Of a stretch of 28,702 nt of DNA, positions 1 to 8,005 are shown one piece after another. A model generated the notes under the pieces. The model was not told the origin of the DNA, did not search any database, and saw only the letters and a program-made list of their open reading frames with translations. Origin of the DNA: DATLFS01 sp035540935 (GTDB lineage Bacteria > Actinomycetota > CADDZG01 > WHSQ01); the NCBI GenBank assembly GCA_035540935.1, contig DATLFS010000112.1:1-28702 (forward strand). Direction: 5' to 3'. A program made the translations under genes and the position numbers. Position 1 is the first letter of the stretch. Every line of letters starts with the position of its first letter.

Positions 1-157
1 GATACAGCCACCCGCCCGCGAGGACGAGCGCGCCCAGCAACAGGAGCGCCGGGAGCGTGCGCAGCAACGTGCGGCGACGGCGGCTCTTGCGGCGCGCCGC
101 GAGACGAGCACGCCGCGGGCCCGGAGGTCGGCTCGCGGGCTCGCGCTCGTCAGCCAC
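1..157 (-). CDS. N-terminus of a membrane-anchored protein, probably LytR-CpsA-Psr (LCP) family; partial
   Basis: Only the first 52 codons lie inside the window; the gene continues past base 1. A GTG start at 157-155 overlaps the nadD stop (150-152) by 8 bp, an arrangement that suggests translational coupling. The translation opens with a short acidic stretch (ADERE), then an Arg/Lys-rich cytoplasmic tail up to about residue 33, then a hydrophobic helix (about residues 34-52, including LPALLLLGALVLAGGW). This is a type II signal-anchor topology. In actinobacterial chromosomes the gene after nadD is commonly an LCP phosphotransferase that attaches glycopolymers to peptidoglycan, and LCP proteins start this way. 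The catalytic domain is outside the window, so the family rests on synteny plus topology only. Another single-pass envelope protein such as MltG is possible. Confidence 0.5.
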   Translation of the reverse strand, partial: MADEREPASRPPGPRRARLAARRKSRRRRTLLRTLPALLLLGALVLAGGWLY

Positions 158-773
158 CGAGACTCTCCGTCCGAACGGCGTAAAGGCCCTTCGTCACCGC
201 GTACCGCACCACCGGTTCCGGCACCCACTCCTCGATCGGCTCGCCGCGCGCGGCGCGCGCCCTCAGCTCCGTCGACGACACCGCGACACCGGGCATCGCG
301 AGCGGATGGATCTGCGGCCAGTCTGGCTGCGGCTGCAGCCGCGCCAGGTCGAAGCCCGGGCGGTGCACGGCGACGACCTCCGCCAGGCTCGCGAGCCGGT
401 CGAGGCCCACCCACGTCCCCAGGCCGAGGACGGCATCCGCTCCGGCGATGAACAACAGGCGCGCCTCCTCCCCGTAGAAGTCACGCAGGTGCTCCATCGT
501 GTCGGCGGTGTAGGTAGGGCCGTCCCGGTCGATCTCCATGCGCGACACGGCGAATCGCTCGTTCGCCGCGGTTCCGAGCACCGTCATCATGAAGCGATCC
601 TCCGAGGGCGAATACCGCTCCTTCTGCCACGGCGCGCCGGTCGGTACGAAGAGGACGCGATCCAGCCGGAATTCCGACATAGCGGCCTCGGCCGCGGCGA
701 TGTGGCCTACGTGCAGCGGATCGAAGGTTCCCCCGAGAACCCCGATGTGCGGCGGCAGGGCCCCTGACATCAT
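150..773 (-). CDS. nadD: Nicotinate-nucleotide adenylyltransferase (NadD)
   Basis: Transfers AMP from ATP to nicotinate mononucleotide, giving deamido-NAD, a late cytoplasmic step of NAD biosynthesis. The N-terminal nucleotidyltransferase signature GGTFDPLHVGH is present about 13 residues from the start, with its two catalytic-type histidines. The C-terminal adenylate-binding motif appears as SSTELR. The length of about 207 aa is normal for the family. Start choice is uncertain: ATG at 773 or 770, or a TTG at 785. None has a clear Shine-Dalgarno, and I chose the first ATG. The stop overlaps the GTG start of the next membrane protein. Upstream lies obgE, 54 bp away. The usual actinobacterial order has proB and proA between obgE and nadD; they are absent here. 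Confidence 0.93.
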   Translation of the reverse strand: MMSGALPPHIGVLGGTFDPLHVGHIAAAEAAMSEFRLDRVLFVPTGAPWQKERYSPSEDRFMMTVLGTAANERFAVSRMEIDRDGPTYTADTMEHLRDFYGEEARLLFIAGADAVLGLGTWVGLDRLASLAEVVAVHRPGFDLARLQPQPDWPQIHPLAMPGVAVSSTELRARAARGEPIEEWVPEPVVRYAVTKGLYAVRTESLGG

Positions 774-827
774 GTGCTTAGTCAACCCGAAATGTCGCCG
801 AAGGGGCGGGACCTTCGCTCGGCGGGG

Positions 828-2081
828 TCACCCCTCCTCCTCTGGGTCGAACTCGAACTCCATCGTCCCGATGCGCACGTCGTCGCCCGCCTTCGCCCCC
901 GCCTGCGCCAGGAGACGCTCGACGCCCATCGCTTGGAGGCGCTTCTGGAGGCGCTCGACCGCCTCCTCGTTGTGGAAGTTCGTCGTTGCCACGGCGCGCT
1001 CCACCCGGGAGCCGCGCACCCGCCAGCCTTCGTTCTCGCGCGCGACGGTGAGCGGCTCCTCTCTCACGACGTGACGGATGTAGCCGACGGCTCGAGGCTG
1101 CTCCGCCCGCGCCTTCCCTACCGCCTCGCCCAGTCGCTCGACCAGCTCCTCGACCCCCTCGCCCGTAACCGCCGAGATGGGGATCGCCTCCGGCATCTCG
1201 TCGAGGAGCAGCTCGAGGACGTCCCGCATCGCGTCGATCTTGTTGGCGGCCACGAGGGTCGGCCGCCGCGCCAGCTCGGGATCGAACCGTTCGAGCTCGC
1301 GCCGCAGCACCTCGACGTCGCGAGCGGGATCGCGGTCCTGCGCGGCAAGATCGACCACGAACAGGAGAACCGCGGCGCGCCGGATGTGGCGCAGGAAGCG
1401 GTCGCCGAGGCCGCGCCCTTCGCTCGCCCCCTCGACGAGCCCGGGGATGTCGGCGACGACGAACGACGTCTCGCCGCGCTTGACCACACCCAGGTTCGGA
1501 GCCAGCGTCGTGAAGGGATAGGAGGCGATCTTCGGCCGCGCCGCGGAGATCCGCGCGATCAGCGTCGACTTCCCCGCGTTCGGGAAGCCGACGAGACCAA
1601 CATCTGCGAGGAGTCGCAGCTCCAGGCGGAGCGACCGCTCCTCCCCCGGCTCCCCTTTCTCCGCGTACGCGGGTGCGCGGCGGGTAGGTGTCGCGAAGCG
1701 CGCATTGCCTCGGCCGCCGCGGCCTCCGGATGCGGCGACGAACTCGTCGCCCGGAGCTGCGAGGTCGGCCAGGACGACGCCGTCGTCGTCGTGAACCACC
1801 GTGCCCGGGGGGACGAGGACGATGCGGTCACGACCGCGCGCGCCGGAGCGGCGGGATCCCTGACCGTGGCCCCCGCGGTCCGCCTTGATATGCGGATGAT
1901 CCCGCAACTCGAGAAGCGTCCCCACTCCGGCGTCGGCGCGAAGTACGACACTGCCCCCGTTACCTCCGTCACCGCCGTCGGGACCGCCCTTCGGCTTGAA
2001 GGGCTCCCGGTGGAACGACGATGCCCCGTCGCCTCCGGCTCCGGCCGCGACCTGGATGCGCGCCTCGTCGACGAATGCCAT
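828..2081 (-). CDS. obgE: Obg-family GTPase
   Basis: A GTPase that acts in late 50S ribosomal subunit assembly and stress control. The 417-aa protein has the Gly-rich Obg fold (about residues 1-158, with GGPDGGDGGNGG at 32-43). It is followed by a G domain with G1 GFPNAGKS at 165-172, G3 DIPG at 211-214, G4 NKID at 280-283 and G5 around SAV at 303-305. A C-terminal OCT domain (about 340-412) ends in an acidic tail (EFEFDPEEEG). An OCT domain is found in many Gram-positive and actinobacterial Obg proteins. The ATG is preceded by AGAGG at about 8 nt. It lies downstream of the rplU-rpmA pair but behind a strong terminator, so it depends on read-through or on its own promoter in the 70-bp gap. 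nadD follows. Confidence 0.96.
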   Translation of the reverse strand: MAFVDEARIQVAAGAGGDGASSFHREPFKPKGGPDGGDGGNGGSVVLRADAGVGTLLELRDHPHIKADRGGHGQGSRRSGARGRDRIVLVPPGTVVHDDDGVVLADLAAPGDEFVAASGGRGGRGNARFATPTRRAPAYAEKGEPGEERSLRLELRLLADVGLVGFPNAGKSTLIARISAARPKIASYPFTTLAPNLGVVKRGETSFVVADIPGLVEGASEGRGLGDRFLRHIRRAAVLLFVVDLAAQDRDPARDVEVLRRELERFDPELARRPTLVAANKIDAMRDVLELLLDEMPEAIPISAVTGEGVEELVERLGEAVGKARAEQPRAVGYIRHVVREEPLTVARENEGWRVRGSRVERAVATTNFHNEEAVERLQKRLQAMGVERLLAQAGAKAGDDVRIGTMEFEFDPEEEG

Positions 2082-2106
2082 CGCTCAATCCTCTACGGGA
2101 GGAGCA

Positions 2107-2137
2107 CAAACGAAAAGCGGGGGCGCGAGGCCCCCGC
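2107..2137 (-). terminator. Rho-independent terminator after rplU-rpmA
   Basis: On the minus strand a perfect 8-bp stem GCGGGGGC / GCCCCCGC (2130-2137 with 2117-2124) closes a 5-nt loop. It is followed directly by TTTTCGTTT. It sits 18 bp past the rpmA stop and upstream of the obgE ribosome-binding site. It should end most L21/L27 transcripts and insulate obgE. Confidence 0.88.
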
Positions 2138-2154
2138 CCGTCAGAGTGCGCGAC

Positions 2155-2406
2155 CTATTCGGATACGACGCTTACGACCTTCCGGCCGCGCAGCGTGTGG
2201 AACTTCACCGTCCCTGCGGAGACGGCGAAGAGCGTGTCGTCGCCACCACGACGGACGTTGAGCCCGGGGTGGTAGCGGGTCCCGCGCTGGCGAACGATGA
2301 TCTCGCCCGGGCCGATCTCCTGACCGCCGAAGACCTTGACGCCGAGGCGCTTGGCCTCGGAGTCACGCCCGTTGCGCGAGGACGCGGCGCCCTTCTTGTG
2401 AGCCAT
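2155..2406 (-). CDS. rpmA: 50S ribosomal protein L27
   Basis: A component of the large ribosomal subunit whose basic N-terminal tail reaches toward the peptidyl-transferase centre. The 83-aa product begins MAHKKGAASSRNGRDSEAKR and continues with GVKVFGGQ and IIVRQRGT, the standard L27 pattern, at the usual length. The N-terminus starts directly at AHKKG. It has no Firmicutes-type cleavable leader. The ATG overlaps the rplU stop by one base (TAATG), so L21 and L27 are probably made in step. A strong terminator lies 18 bp downstream. Confidence 0.97.
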   Translation of the reverse strand: MAHKKGAASSRNGRDSEAKRLGVKVFGGQEIGPGEIIVRQRGTRYHPGLNVRRGGDDTLFAVSAGTVKFHTLRGRKVVSVVSE

Positions 2407-2747
2407 TACTTGCTCTCCTTCTTCGAACCCCTCGACGCGCCCAGCTTGATGTCTCCGATCTCGAGGGTCGTGTACTTCTGCCGGTGGCCGGTTTTCCTCC
2501 GGTAGCCGACCTTGTTGCGGTACTTGAGGACGTGCAGCTTGGTTCCCTTGGTCTCGCCGACGACGCGGGCAGTGACGGTCGCTTCGGCGAGGTCGTCGCC
2601 TCCCGCGGTCACATCTCCGGCGTCGTCGACCACCAGCAGCGGCGTGAACTCGACGGTACCGTCCTCGCGGCCCAGGCGCTCAACCTGGATGACGTCACCG
2701 GGCGCCACCTTGTGCTGCTTGCCGCCCGCGCGGATCACTGCATACAT
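2406..2747 (-). CDS. rplU: 50S ribosomal protein L21
   Basis: A 23S rRNA-binding protein of the large subunit. The 113-aa product begins MYAVIRAGGKQHKVAPGD, a standard L21 opening. The C-terminal RNA-binding segment KYRNKVGYRRKTGHRQ is complete. A short Lys/Ser-rich tail (GSKKESK) follows. The Shine-Dalgarno GAGAGGA lies about 8 nt before the ATG. It is the first gene of the rplU-rpmA pair. The 77 bp upstream, down from the RNase G stop, hold a plausible promoter. I recognise no described L21 leader structure there. Confidence 0.97.
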   Translation of the reverse strand: MYAVIRAGGKQHKVAPGDVIQVERLGREDGTVEFTPLLVVDDAGDVTAGGDDLAEATVTARVVGETKGTKLHVLKYRNKVGYRRKTGHRQKYTTLEIGDIKLGASRGSKKESK

Positions 2748-2797
2748 CGTGGAAGTCCTCTCGAAGGTCTGAACTCAGTTCGAAAAGTCGGCCTTTG

Positions 2798-2828
2798 AGG
2801 ATAGCAGAGGCGGCCGCGGGGGCGTCAA
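2798..2828 (-). promoter_or_regulatory. Candidate promoter for rplU-rpmA
   Basis: TTGACG (2828-2823) and TATCCT (2803-2798) are separated by 19 bp. The -10 is preceded by TGC, which makes an extended -10 and offsets the long spacer. The -35 overlaps the stop codon of the RNase G gene. The position, about 50 bp before the rplU ATG, is sensible. This is by-eye motif matching only. Confidence 0.4.
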
Positions 2829-4297
2829 TCCAGGTCGTGGATGAGGATCCCTCTGCCTTCGCAGGTCGGGCACGGATCGGAGAAAGCCTCAACGATGCCG
2901 GCCGAGACGTTCTTACGCGTCATCTGCACCAGGCCCAAGGGCGATATGTCGAAGACCTGTGTCCTCGTACGGTCCCGTTCCAGCTCGGCGCGGAAGACGC
3001 GCAGCAGCTCGTCCCGGTTCGATCCGTCCTCCATGTCGATGAAGTCGATGACGATGATGCCGCCGATGTCCCGCAACCGCAGCTGCCGTGTCACTTCGAC
3101 CGCGGCCTCCTTGTTCGTGCGGAAGACCGTTTCCTCGAGATTCGACTTCCCGACGAACTTGCCGGTATTCACGTCGATCACGGTCATCGCTTCCGTCCGA
3201 TCGAAAACGAGGTGACCGCCCGAAGGGAGCCAGACGCGGCGGTCGAGCGACTTCCGGATCTGCTCGGTCACCCGGTACTCCTCGAAGATCGGCAACTCGC
3301 CTTCGTAGAGTTCGATGCGGTGATCCAGATCTGGAGTCGTCTGGCGCACGTATGCGCGCAGCACCTGCTCGAGATGGCGATCGTCGACGATGCACCGGGT
3401 GATCTCGCGGTTGAACAAGTCGCGGATGACGCGCAGCTCGAGTTCCGGTTCTTGATAAACGAGGGCAGGAGCCTTCGCCCGGTCGGCCTTCTTCTTGATC
3501 TCCGCCCACGTCTCGAGGAGGCGCGCCAGATCTCGCTCGACATCGGGACGCTGCGCGCCCTCAGCCGCCGTGCGCGCGATGAGTCCATAACCCTCGGGAC
3601 GCAGCTCCGCGGCCAAGTCGCGCAGTCGGACGCGCTCGCGGTCTGGTAGCCGCCGTGATACCCCGACGCTGTCGGCGCCGGGTACGAGAACCAGATGGCG
3701 CCCGGCGATCGAAACCAGGGCGGTAAGCCTCGCTCCCTTCGCCCTCATCGGGTCCTTCGTCACCTGCACGAGGATCGGCTGCCCCGGCTTGAGCACCGTT
3801 TCGATGCGGGGAACCTCATCGCCCTCGTCGCCCGCGATGCCGACCTCTCCCGCGTACAGGACCCCATTCCGCGCTTCGCCGATCTCGACGAACGAGGCCT
3901 CCATCCCCGGCAGAACGTTCTGCACCCGACCCAGGTAGATGTTGCCGGCGATGGACCGGTCGTCCGCTCTCGCGACGTAGTGCTCGACGATCTGATCCTC
4001 TTCGAGCACGGCGATCCGAGTGCCGTGTGGGTCGGCATGGATCAGCATCACCCGATCGACCTGTGGCCGCTCCCGCTTCGGTGGGCGTCGACCGCGTCCG
4101 CGCCGTCGGCTGCGCGAGCGAGCGGGCGCCTCGCCGTTCCCCGCCGCCTCCGCCGCCTTCTGCTCCGTCTGATCCGTCGCCGGCTCGGGAGCAGTCGGGC
4201 GCCGCGGACGCCGCCGGCGCGGCAGCGCCGCGCGTTCCTCGCCGGGCAGCGGGGCGATATCCGCAGCCTTCTCGCGCTTCGGCGCGCCGTCCGTCAC
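2825..4297 (-). CDS. rng: Ribonuclease E/G family endoribonuclease, short form
   Basis: A single-strand endoribonuclease for rRNA, tRNA and mRNA processing. I place the start at GTG 4297-4295, which overlaps the rodA stop by 4 bp (GTGA), giving 490 aa. Residues 1-82 are a low-complexity extension that is Pro/Ala-rich and then Arg-rich (SRSRRRGRGRRPPKRER), likely RNA- or membrane-associating. The S1-type domain spans about 118-200. The catalytic DNase I-like part carries DVNTGK (375-380) and FIDMED (419-424), whose aspartates bind the catalytic metal in the family. The Zn-link cysteines are CPTC at 476-479, and the protein ends 11 residues later. It therefore lacks the long scaffold arms of Streptomyces or E. 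coli RNase E. Reading frame continues upstream of the GTG inside rodA, but that part is not protein-like. Confidence 0.93.
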   Translation of the reverse strand: MTDGAPKREKAADIAPLPGEERAALPRRRRPRRPTAPEPATDQTEQKAAEAAGNGEAPARSRSRRRGRGRRPPKRERPQVDRVMLIHADPHGTRIAVLEEDQIVEHYVARADDRSIAGNIYLGRVQNVLPGMEASFVEIGEARNGVLYAGEVGIAGDEGDEVPRIETVLKPGQPILVQVTKDPMRAKGARLTALVSIAGRHLVLVPGADSVGVSRRLPDRERVRLRDLAAELRPEGYGLIARTAAEGAQRPDVERDLARLLETWAEIKKKADRAKAPALVYQEPELELRVIRDLFNREITRCIVDDRHLEQVLRAYVRQTTPDLDHRIELYEGELPIFEEYRVTEQIRKSLDRRVWLPSGGHLVFDRTEAMTVIDVNTGKFVGKSNLEETVFRTNKEAAVEVTRQLRLRDIGGIIVIDFIDMEDGSNRDELLRVFRAELERDRTRTQVFDISPLGLVQMTRKNVSAGIVEAFSDPCPTCEGRGILIHDLD

Positions 4298-5478
4298 GAG
4301 CGCAGGAACCTCCGCATGTGCACGTTCATCAAGAGGCCGACGGCTATGAAGTTGGCGACCATCGACGACCCGCCGTAGGACATGAACGGGAGCGGCACGC
4401 CGGTGATCGGCATGATCCCCATCGTCATGCCGACGTTGAGGAACACCTGGAACGCCCACATCGACGCGATCCCAGCCGCCAGGAGCGTTCCGAACATGTC
4501 GCGCGACATCGCTGCGATCCGCAGCGCTCGCCAGATCAAGAGGGCGAACAGGCCGAGCAACGTGGCCGACCCGATGAAGCCGAGCTGTTCACCTACCGCG
4601 GTGAAGATGAAGTCGGTGTGCTGCTCGGGGACGAAGTCGAGCGACGTCTGCGTGTCGTCGCTCCGGATGCCCTTGCCGCGCATCCCGCCCGACCCGATGG
4701 CGATCTTCGACTGGGTCAGGTTGTAGCCGACGGTGCGGATGTCCGGGTTCGGATCGAGGAACGACGTGAGGCGCTCGATCTGATACTCCTTGAGGAGGCC
4801 GGCTTGGAAGACGGCGAGAACCGCGACCAGAGCCGTCAGGGCGAGGACGGCGAAGTGGCGGAGGCGCGCCCCCCCGATCAAGAGCATCCCGGCGGTGAAC
4901 GCCACGAACACCATCATCGTCCCGAGGTCCGGCTGCACGAAGATCAACACCGCAGGAACGCCGACGATCGCCAGCGTCATGCCCACATCCGTCCATCGAA
5001 CGTCGCCCTTCCGCTCACCGAGGTAGACGCCGGCGGCGACTATCGCCACGACCTTTGCCAGTTCTGCCGGTTGCACATCGAAGAAGCCGAAGTCGAACCA
5101 ACCCTGTGTTCCGTTCCGCACCTCGCCGAGCGGCGTGAGCACCGCGATCAGCAGGATCGTCATGATCCCGTAGACGACAGGAGCGAAGCTCTTGAGGTGC
5201 CGGTAGTCGAAGAGCACCAGCAGGACCATGAAGACCGACCCCGCGAGGATGTAGAGCGACTGCCTCGTCACGAAGGCGTTGGGGTCGCCGCCGGCCCGCT
5301 CGAGCTTCACCGCAGTCGCGGTATAGATCATGGCCGCTCCGTAGAGCGCCAGCAGCACCGTCGCCAGGAGAAGAGAGAAGTCGATGTGGCGGATCGGGGC
5401 CCGGCGCGCCATGCGCGCGCCGATCGGCTCGCCACCGATGCGATCGACGCCTTCGCCGAAGATGCCTTCGAGCGACAT
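4294..5478 (-). CDS. rodA: Rod-shape SEDS glycosyltransferase RodA
   Basis: Polymerises lipid II into glycan strands in the elongasome, in complex with the class B PBP2 encoded just upstream. The 394-aa protein has about ten hydrophobic segments. SEDS hallmarks are QPAELAKV, the FVQPDLGT loop with its conserved Asp, the GSGG-rich segment followed by DFVPEQHTDFIF, and GVPLPFMSYGGSS near the C-terminus. The ATG overlaps the mrdA stop (TGATG) and the stop overlaps the rng GTG, so the three genes look translationally coupled. The first 25 residues are cytoplasmic and could be shorter if the ATG at residue 23 is used. RodA rather than FtsW is supported by the mre/mrdA context. Confidence 0.95.
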   Translation of the reverse strand: MSLEGIFGEGVDRIGGEPIGARMARRAPIRHIDFSLLLATVLLALYGAAMIYTATAVKLERAGGDPNAFVTRQSLYILAGSVFMVLLVLFDYRHLKSFAPVVYGIMTILLIAVLTPLGEVRNGTQGWFDFGFFDVQPAELAKVVAIVAAGVYLGERKGDVRWTDVGMTLAIVGVPAVLIFVQPDLGTMMVFVAFTAGMLLIGGARLRHFAVLALTALVAVLAVFQAGLLKEYQIERLTSFLDPNPDIRTVGYNLTQSKIAIGSGGMRGKGIRSDDTQTSLDFVPEQHTDFIFTAVGEQLGFIGSATLLGLFALLIWRALRIAAMSRDMFGTLLAAGIASMWAFQVFLNVGMTMGIMPITGVPLPFMSYGGSSMVANFIAVGLLMNVHMRRFLRS

Positions 5479-7451
5479 CAGCGCGATCCGTCCTGGCTCA
5501 ACGACACGTCGGTCGACTGATCGAGGCCGAAGATCCCTTCGAAGATCTGCCGTGCAACGGGGCCGGCGCTCTCGCCGCCGTGTCCCGCGCGGTTGAGGTA
5601 GACCGCGACCACGTACTGCGGGTCTTCGGCCGGCGCGTAGGAGACGAACCAGGCGACGTTCTTACCCGAGTCAACGCTTCCGATCTGGGCCGTCCCGGTC
5701 TTCCCCGCCACGCGCACGCGGTCCAGCGGAAAGCCGGAGAATGCCGCGCGGGCCGTGCCGTCGGCGCCGGCTACCACCAGCTCCAGCCCCTCTCGCATCT
5801 CGTCCCAGACGTGCTGGTCGAGGGGCAACCTGCGCCGCGTCTTGGTCTCGAACCGCCGCTTCACCTCGGCGTCGCGCTCTGCTCGCAGCGCGACCCGCGG
5901 CTCGATGATCTTGCCGCCGTTCAACACGGCGGCGTACGTGACGGCCATCTGCGCCGGCGTCACGAGCAGGTCGCCCTGCCCGATCGACATGTTCACGGTG
6001 TAGCCCGGCAGCCAGCCATCCGGACAGAGCGCTCCGTCGGTCGCCTTGTAGATCTCGTTGCACCACTCCCAGTCGGGGACACGGCCGGCAGCCTCACCGG
6101 AGATGTCGATCCCCGTCGTAGAACCGAACCCCGCCTTGCGCATGTAAGCCTGGAAGCGTTCCGAACCGTCGCCGTTCGACGCGCCCCAGCGATCTTCGAG
6201 CCACGCACCCAGTTGGTAGTAGTAGGTGTCGCACGAGACCTCGAGTGATCGGGCCAACGCCATCGACCCCATGTCGACCGAGGTCCAGTTGTTGAAGGCC
6301 CTGCGATCGGCTCCGTAGATGAACGTGGGATGACACGACAAGAGGTCGTCGGGGCCGATCAACCCGTTCGTGATGGCCGCTCCGGCGGTCACGACCTTGA
6401 AGACGGAACCGGGCGGGAGCTGCGCCTGGATCGGACGGTTGAGCATCTTGCTGTGCTCGATGTCTCCGCCGATCAGCGCGCGATATTCCTTCTGGCTGAT
6501 GCCGTCCGCGAGCAGCGCGGGGTCGTAGTCCGGGAAGGATGCCGAGGCCACGACCTCACCGGTGCTTGGGTGCATCACGAAGACGGCGCCGTCGGGCGCC
6601 TCGTACCCGGCCGACCGCGCCGCATCGATCCCCGACTCGAGCGCCGCTTCGGTGACCTTCTGTACCTTCGCGTCGATCGCGAGCACGAGGTCGTGCCCGG
6701 GTTGCTCGTCCTGCACCTTCTCGCTGTGCACCACGCGACCGGCCGAGTCGACGATGATCCTGTGGATGCTGGGCGTCCCGCGCAACCAGCGGTCGTAGGC
6801 GCGTTCCACCCCCGACTTCCCGACGACGTCGCCCGCCTCGTACGGCGGGTTCGCCTCCGCGAAATAAGGATCTTCCAGATCCTCTTCGCTGATGGAGCCG
6901 ACGTAGCCGAGGATGTGAGCCAGCACGTCGCCCTGTGGATACTCCCGGATCGGGAGCTTCTCGATCCCCACCCCAGGGAAGTCCTCGCCGTTGGCGAGGA
7001 TCCGCATGACCGCCTTCTTCGGCACGTCGTAGGCCACGGCGACCGGCTTGTACGGCGAGACCGTGGTGTCGTTCAGATTCTCTTCGAGCTCTCGCTTCTT
7101 CACGCCCAGCTCCTTCGCCAAGCGGCGAAGAACGGGTCTCAGCTCGTCCTCATCGTCGATCACCTGCTTGTTGATCGTGACGGCGAGGGTCTGCCGGTTC
7201 TGCACGAGCACCTCACCGTTGCGGTCGAGGATGCGGCCGCGCCTCGGTTCGGAATACACGAGCCGGACCCGGTTCTCGCGCGCGAGCTGGTTGTAGTCCT
7301 CGCTGGCGAGAACCTGCAGGAACCAGAGGCGCGAGAAGAGCGCGACGAACGAGACGATCACGAGCAGCCCCAGGACGGCGAGCCTGAGAAGCATGCGGTC
7401 GATGCCGCCGCCGCGCTCGCCGGTGGGGCCGTTGGAGAAGCCGCTCACCAT
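5478..7451 (-). CDS. mrdA: Penicillin-binding protein 2 (class B transpeptidase)
   Basis: A D,D-transpeptidase that cross-links side-wall peptidoglycan with RodA. The start is ATG 7451-7449 (GAAAGG about 8 nt upstream), overlapping the mreD stop by 7 bp; a GTG at 7448 is an alternative. The product is 657 aa. It has a cytoplasmic stub, a membrane anchor at about residues 19-40, and a PBP dimerisation domain at about 65-235. In the transpeptidase domain the SxxK motif is SVFK 349-352. The second motif is SCD 406-408, where Asp replaces the usual Asn as is common in PBP2-type enzymes. KTG is at 584-586. The extended open frame upstream of 7451 lies inside mreD and reads as non-protein-like sequence. 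All catalytic motifs are intact. Confidence 0.96.
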   Translation of the reverse strand: MVSGFSNGPTGERGGGIDRMLLRLAVLGLLVIVSFVALFSRLWFLQVLASEDYNQLARENRVRLVYSEPRRGRILDRNGEVLVQNRQTLAVTINKQVIDDEDELRPVLRRLAKELGVKKRELEENLNDTTVSPYKPVAVAYDVPKKAVMRILANGEDFPGVGIEKLPIREYPQGDVLAHILGYVGSISEEDLEDPYFAEANPPYEAGDVVGKSGVERAYDRWLRGTPSIHRIIVDSAGRVVHSEKVQDEQPGHDLVLAIDAKVQKVTEAALESGIDAARSAGYEAPDGAVFVMHPSTGEVVASASFPDYDPALLADGISQKEYRALIGGDIEHSKMLNRPIQAQLPPGSVFKVVTAGAAITNGLIGPDDLLSCHPTFIYGADRRAFNNWTSVDMGSMALARSLEVSCDTYYYQLGAWLEDRWGASNGDGSERFQAYMRKAGFGSTTGIDISGEAAGRVPDWEWCNEIYKATDGALCPDGWLPGYTVNMSIGQGDLLVTPAQMAVTYAAVLNGGKIIEPRVALRAERDAEVKRRFETKTRRRLPLDQHVWDEMREGLELVVAGADGTARAAFSGFPLDRVRVAGKTGTAQIGSVDSGKNVAWFVSYAPAEDPQYVVAVYLNRAGHGGESAGPVARQIFEGIFGLDQSTDVSLSQDGSR

Positions 7452-8005
7452 TGATGGACCCTTTCCGGCCGGTACCGGTCGGCTACTCGCCGGACCAGCG
7501 GGAACACGAACGGGGTCAGGAGGGTGTTGTAGAGGATCACGAGCCCCGCGACTTTCGCTGTGTCCTCGAGACCCACCCAACGCTGACCCATGAGGATGTT
7601 CAGCATCGCGTAACCCAGCTCGGCCGCGGCGGAAGAGACCATAACGACGACCACCGGCATCCAGACCGAACTCGACGACGTGAACCGGCGGAACGATCCG
7701 ACGGTGTAGCCGACGAGCGTGTAGACCAGCGCGTACAGGCCGGTGATGGACCCGGCGATCAAGAGATCCTGCAGCAAGCCGCCGAAGAAGCCCGTCGAGG
7801 CGCCGACATATTCACCGTCCAGGTACGCGAGGCTGACCACCGCTACGAGGAGAACCTGCGGGATGACCCCGAGCAGGGTGGCGCGCGTGAGGAGCGTCGA
7901 TTGCAGCGCCAGGGCGATCACGATCACCACGGCGATCGCCGCGGACCGCGTGATTCCCAGCTCGGATAGGACGCCCGGGCGGCGCGTCTCTCTCGCCATG
8001 CTCAC
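7445..8005 (-). CDS. mreD: Rod-shape-determining membrane protein MreD
   Basis: An integral membrane partner of MreC in the elongasome; its biochemical role is not settled. The 186-aa protein has about five to six hydrophobic helices. It carries the family pattern of a short acidic loop after helix 2 (YLDGEYVGASTGFFGGLLQD) and a GxxxG-like helix with ALVYTLVGYTVG. Sequence conservation of MreD is weak, so position between mreC and mrdA is strong support. The GTG start (8005) overlaps the mreC stop by 4 bp (GTGA). An internal ATG two codons later is an alternative. Confidence 0.9.
   Translation of the reverse strand: MSMARETRRPGVLSELGITRSAAIAVVIVIALALQSTLLTRATLLGVIPQVLLVAVVSLAYLDGEYVGASTGFFGGLLQDLLIAGSITGLYALVYTLVGYTVGSFRRFTSSSSVWMPVVVVMVSSAAAELGYAMLNILMGQRWVGLEDTAKVAGLVILYNTLLTPFVFPLVRRVADRYRPERVHQW

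Noticed and set aside
774..2261. 495-codon open frame on the plus strand opposite obgE
   Set aside because: It is antisense to a complete obgE and has biased Arg/Asp/Leu composition without motifs; long antisense frames are normal in G+C-rich DNA.
2748..2824. Autoregulatory L21 leader RNA
   Set aside because: The region is short and I cannot match it to any described ribosomal-protein leader; only a promoter candidate is reported.
4027..5520. 497-codon plus-strand open frame opposite rodA and rng
   Set aside because: Low-complexity His/Arg/Asp-rich shadow of well-supported minus-strand genes.
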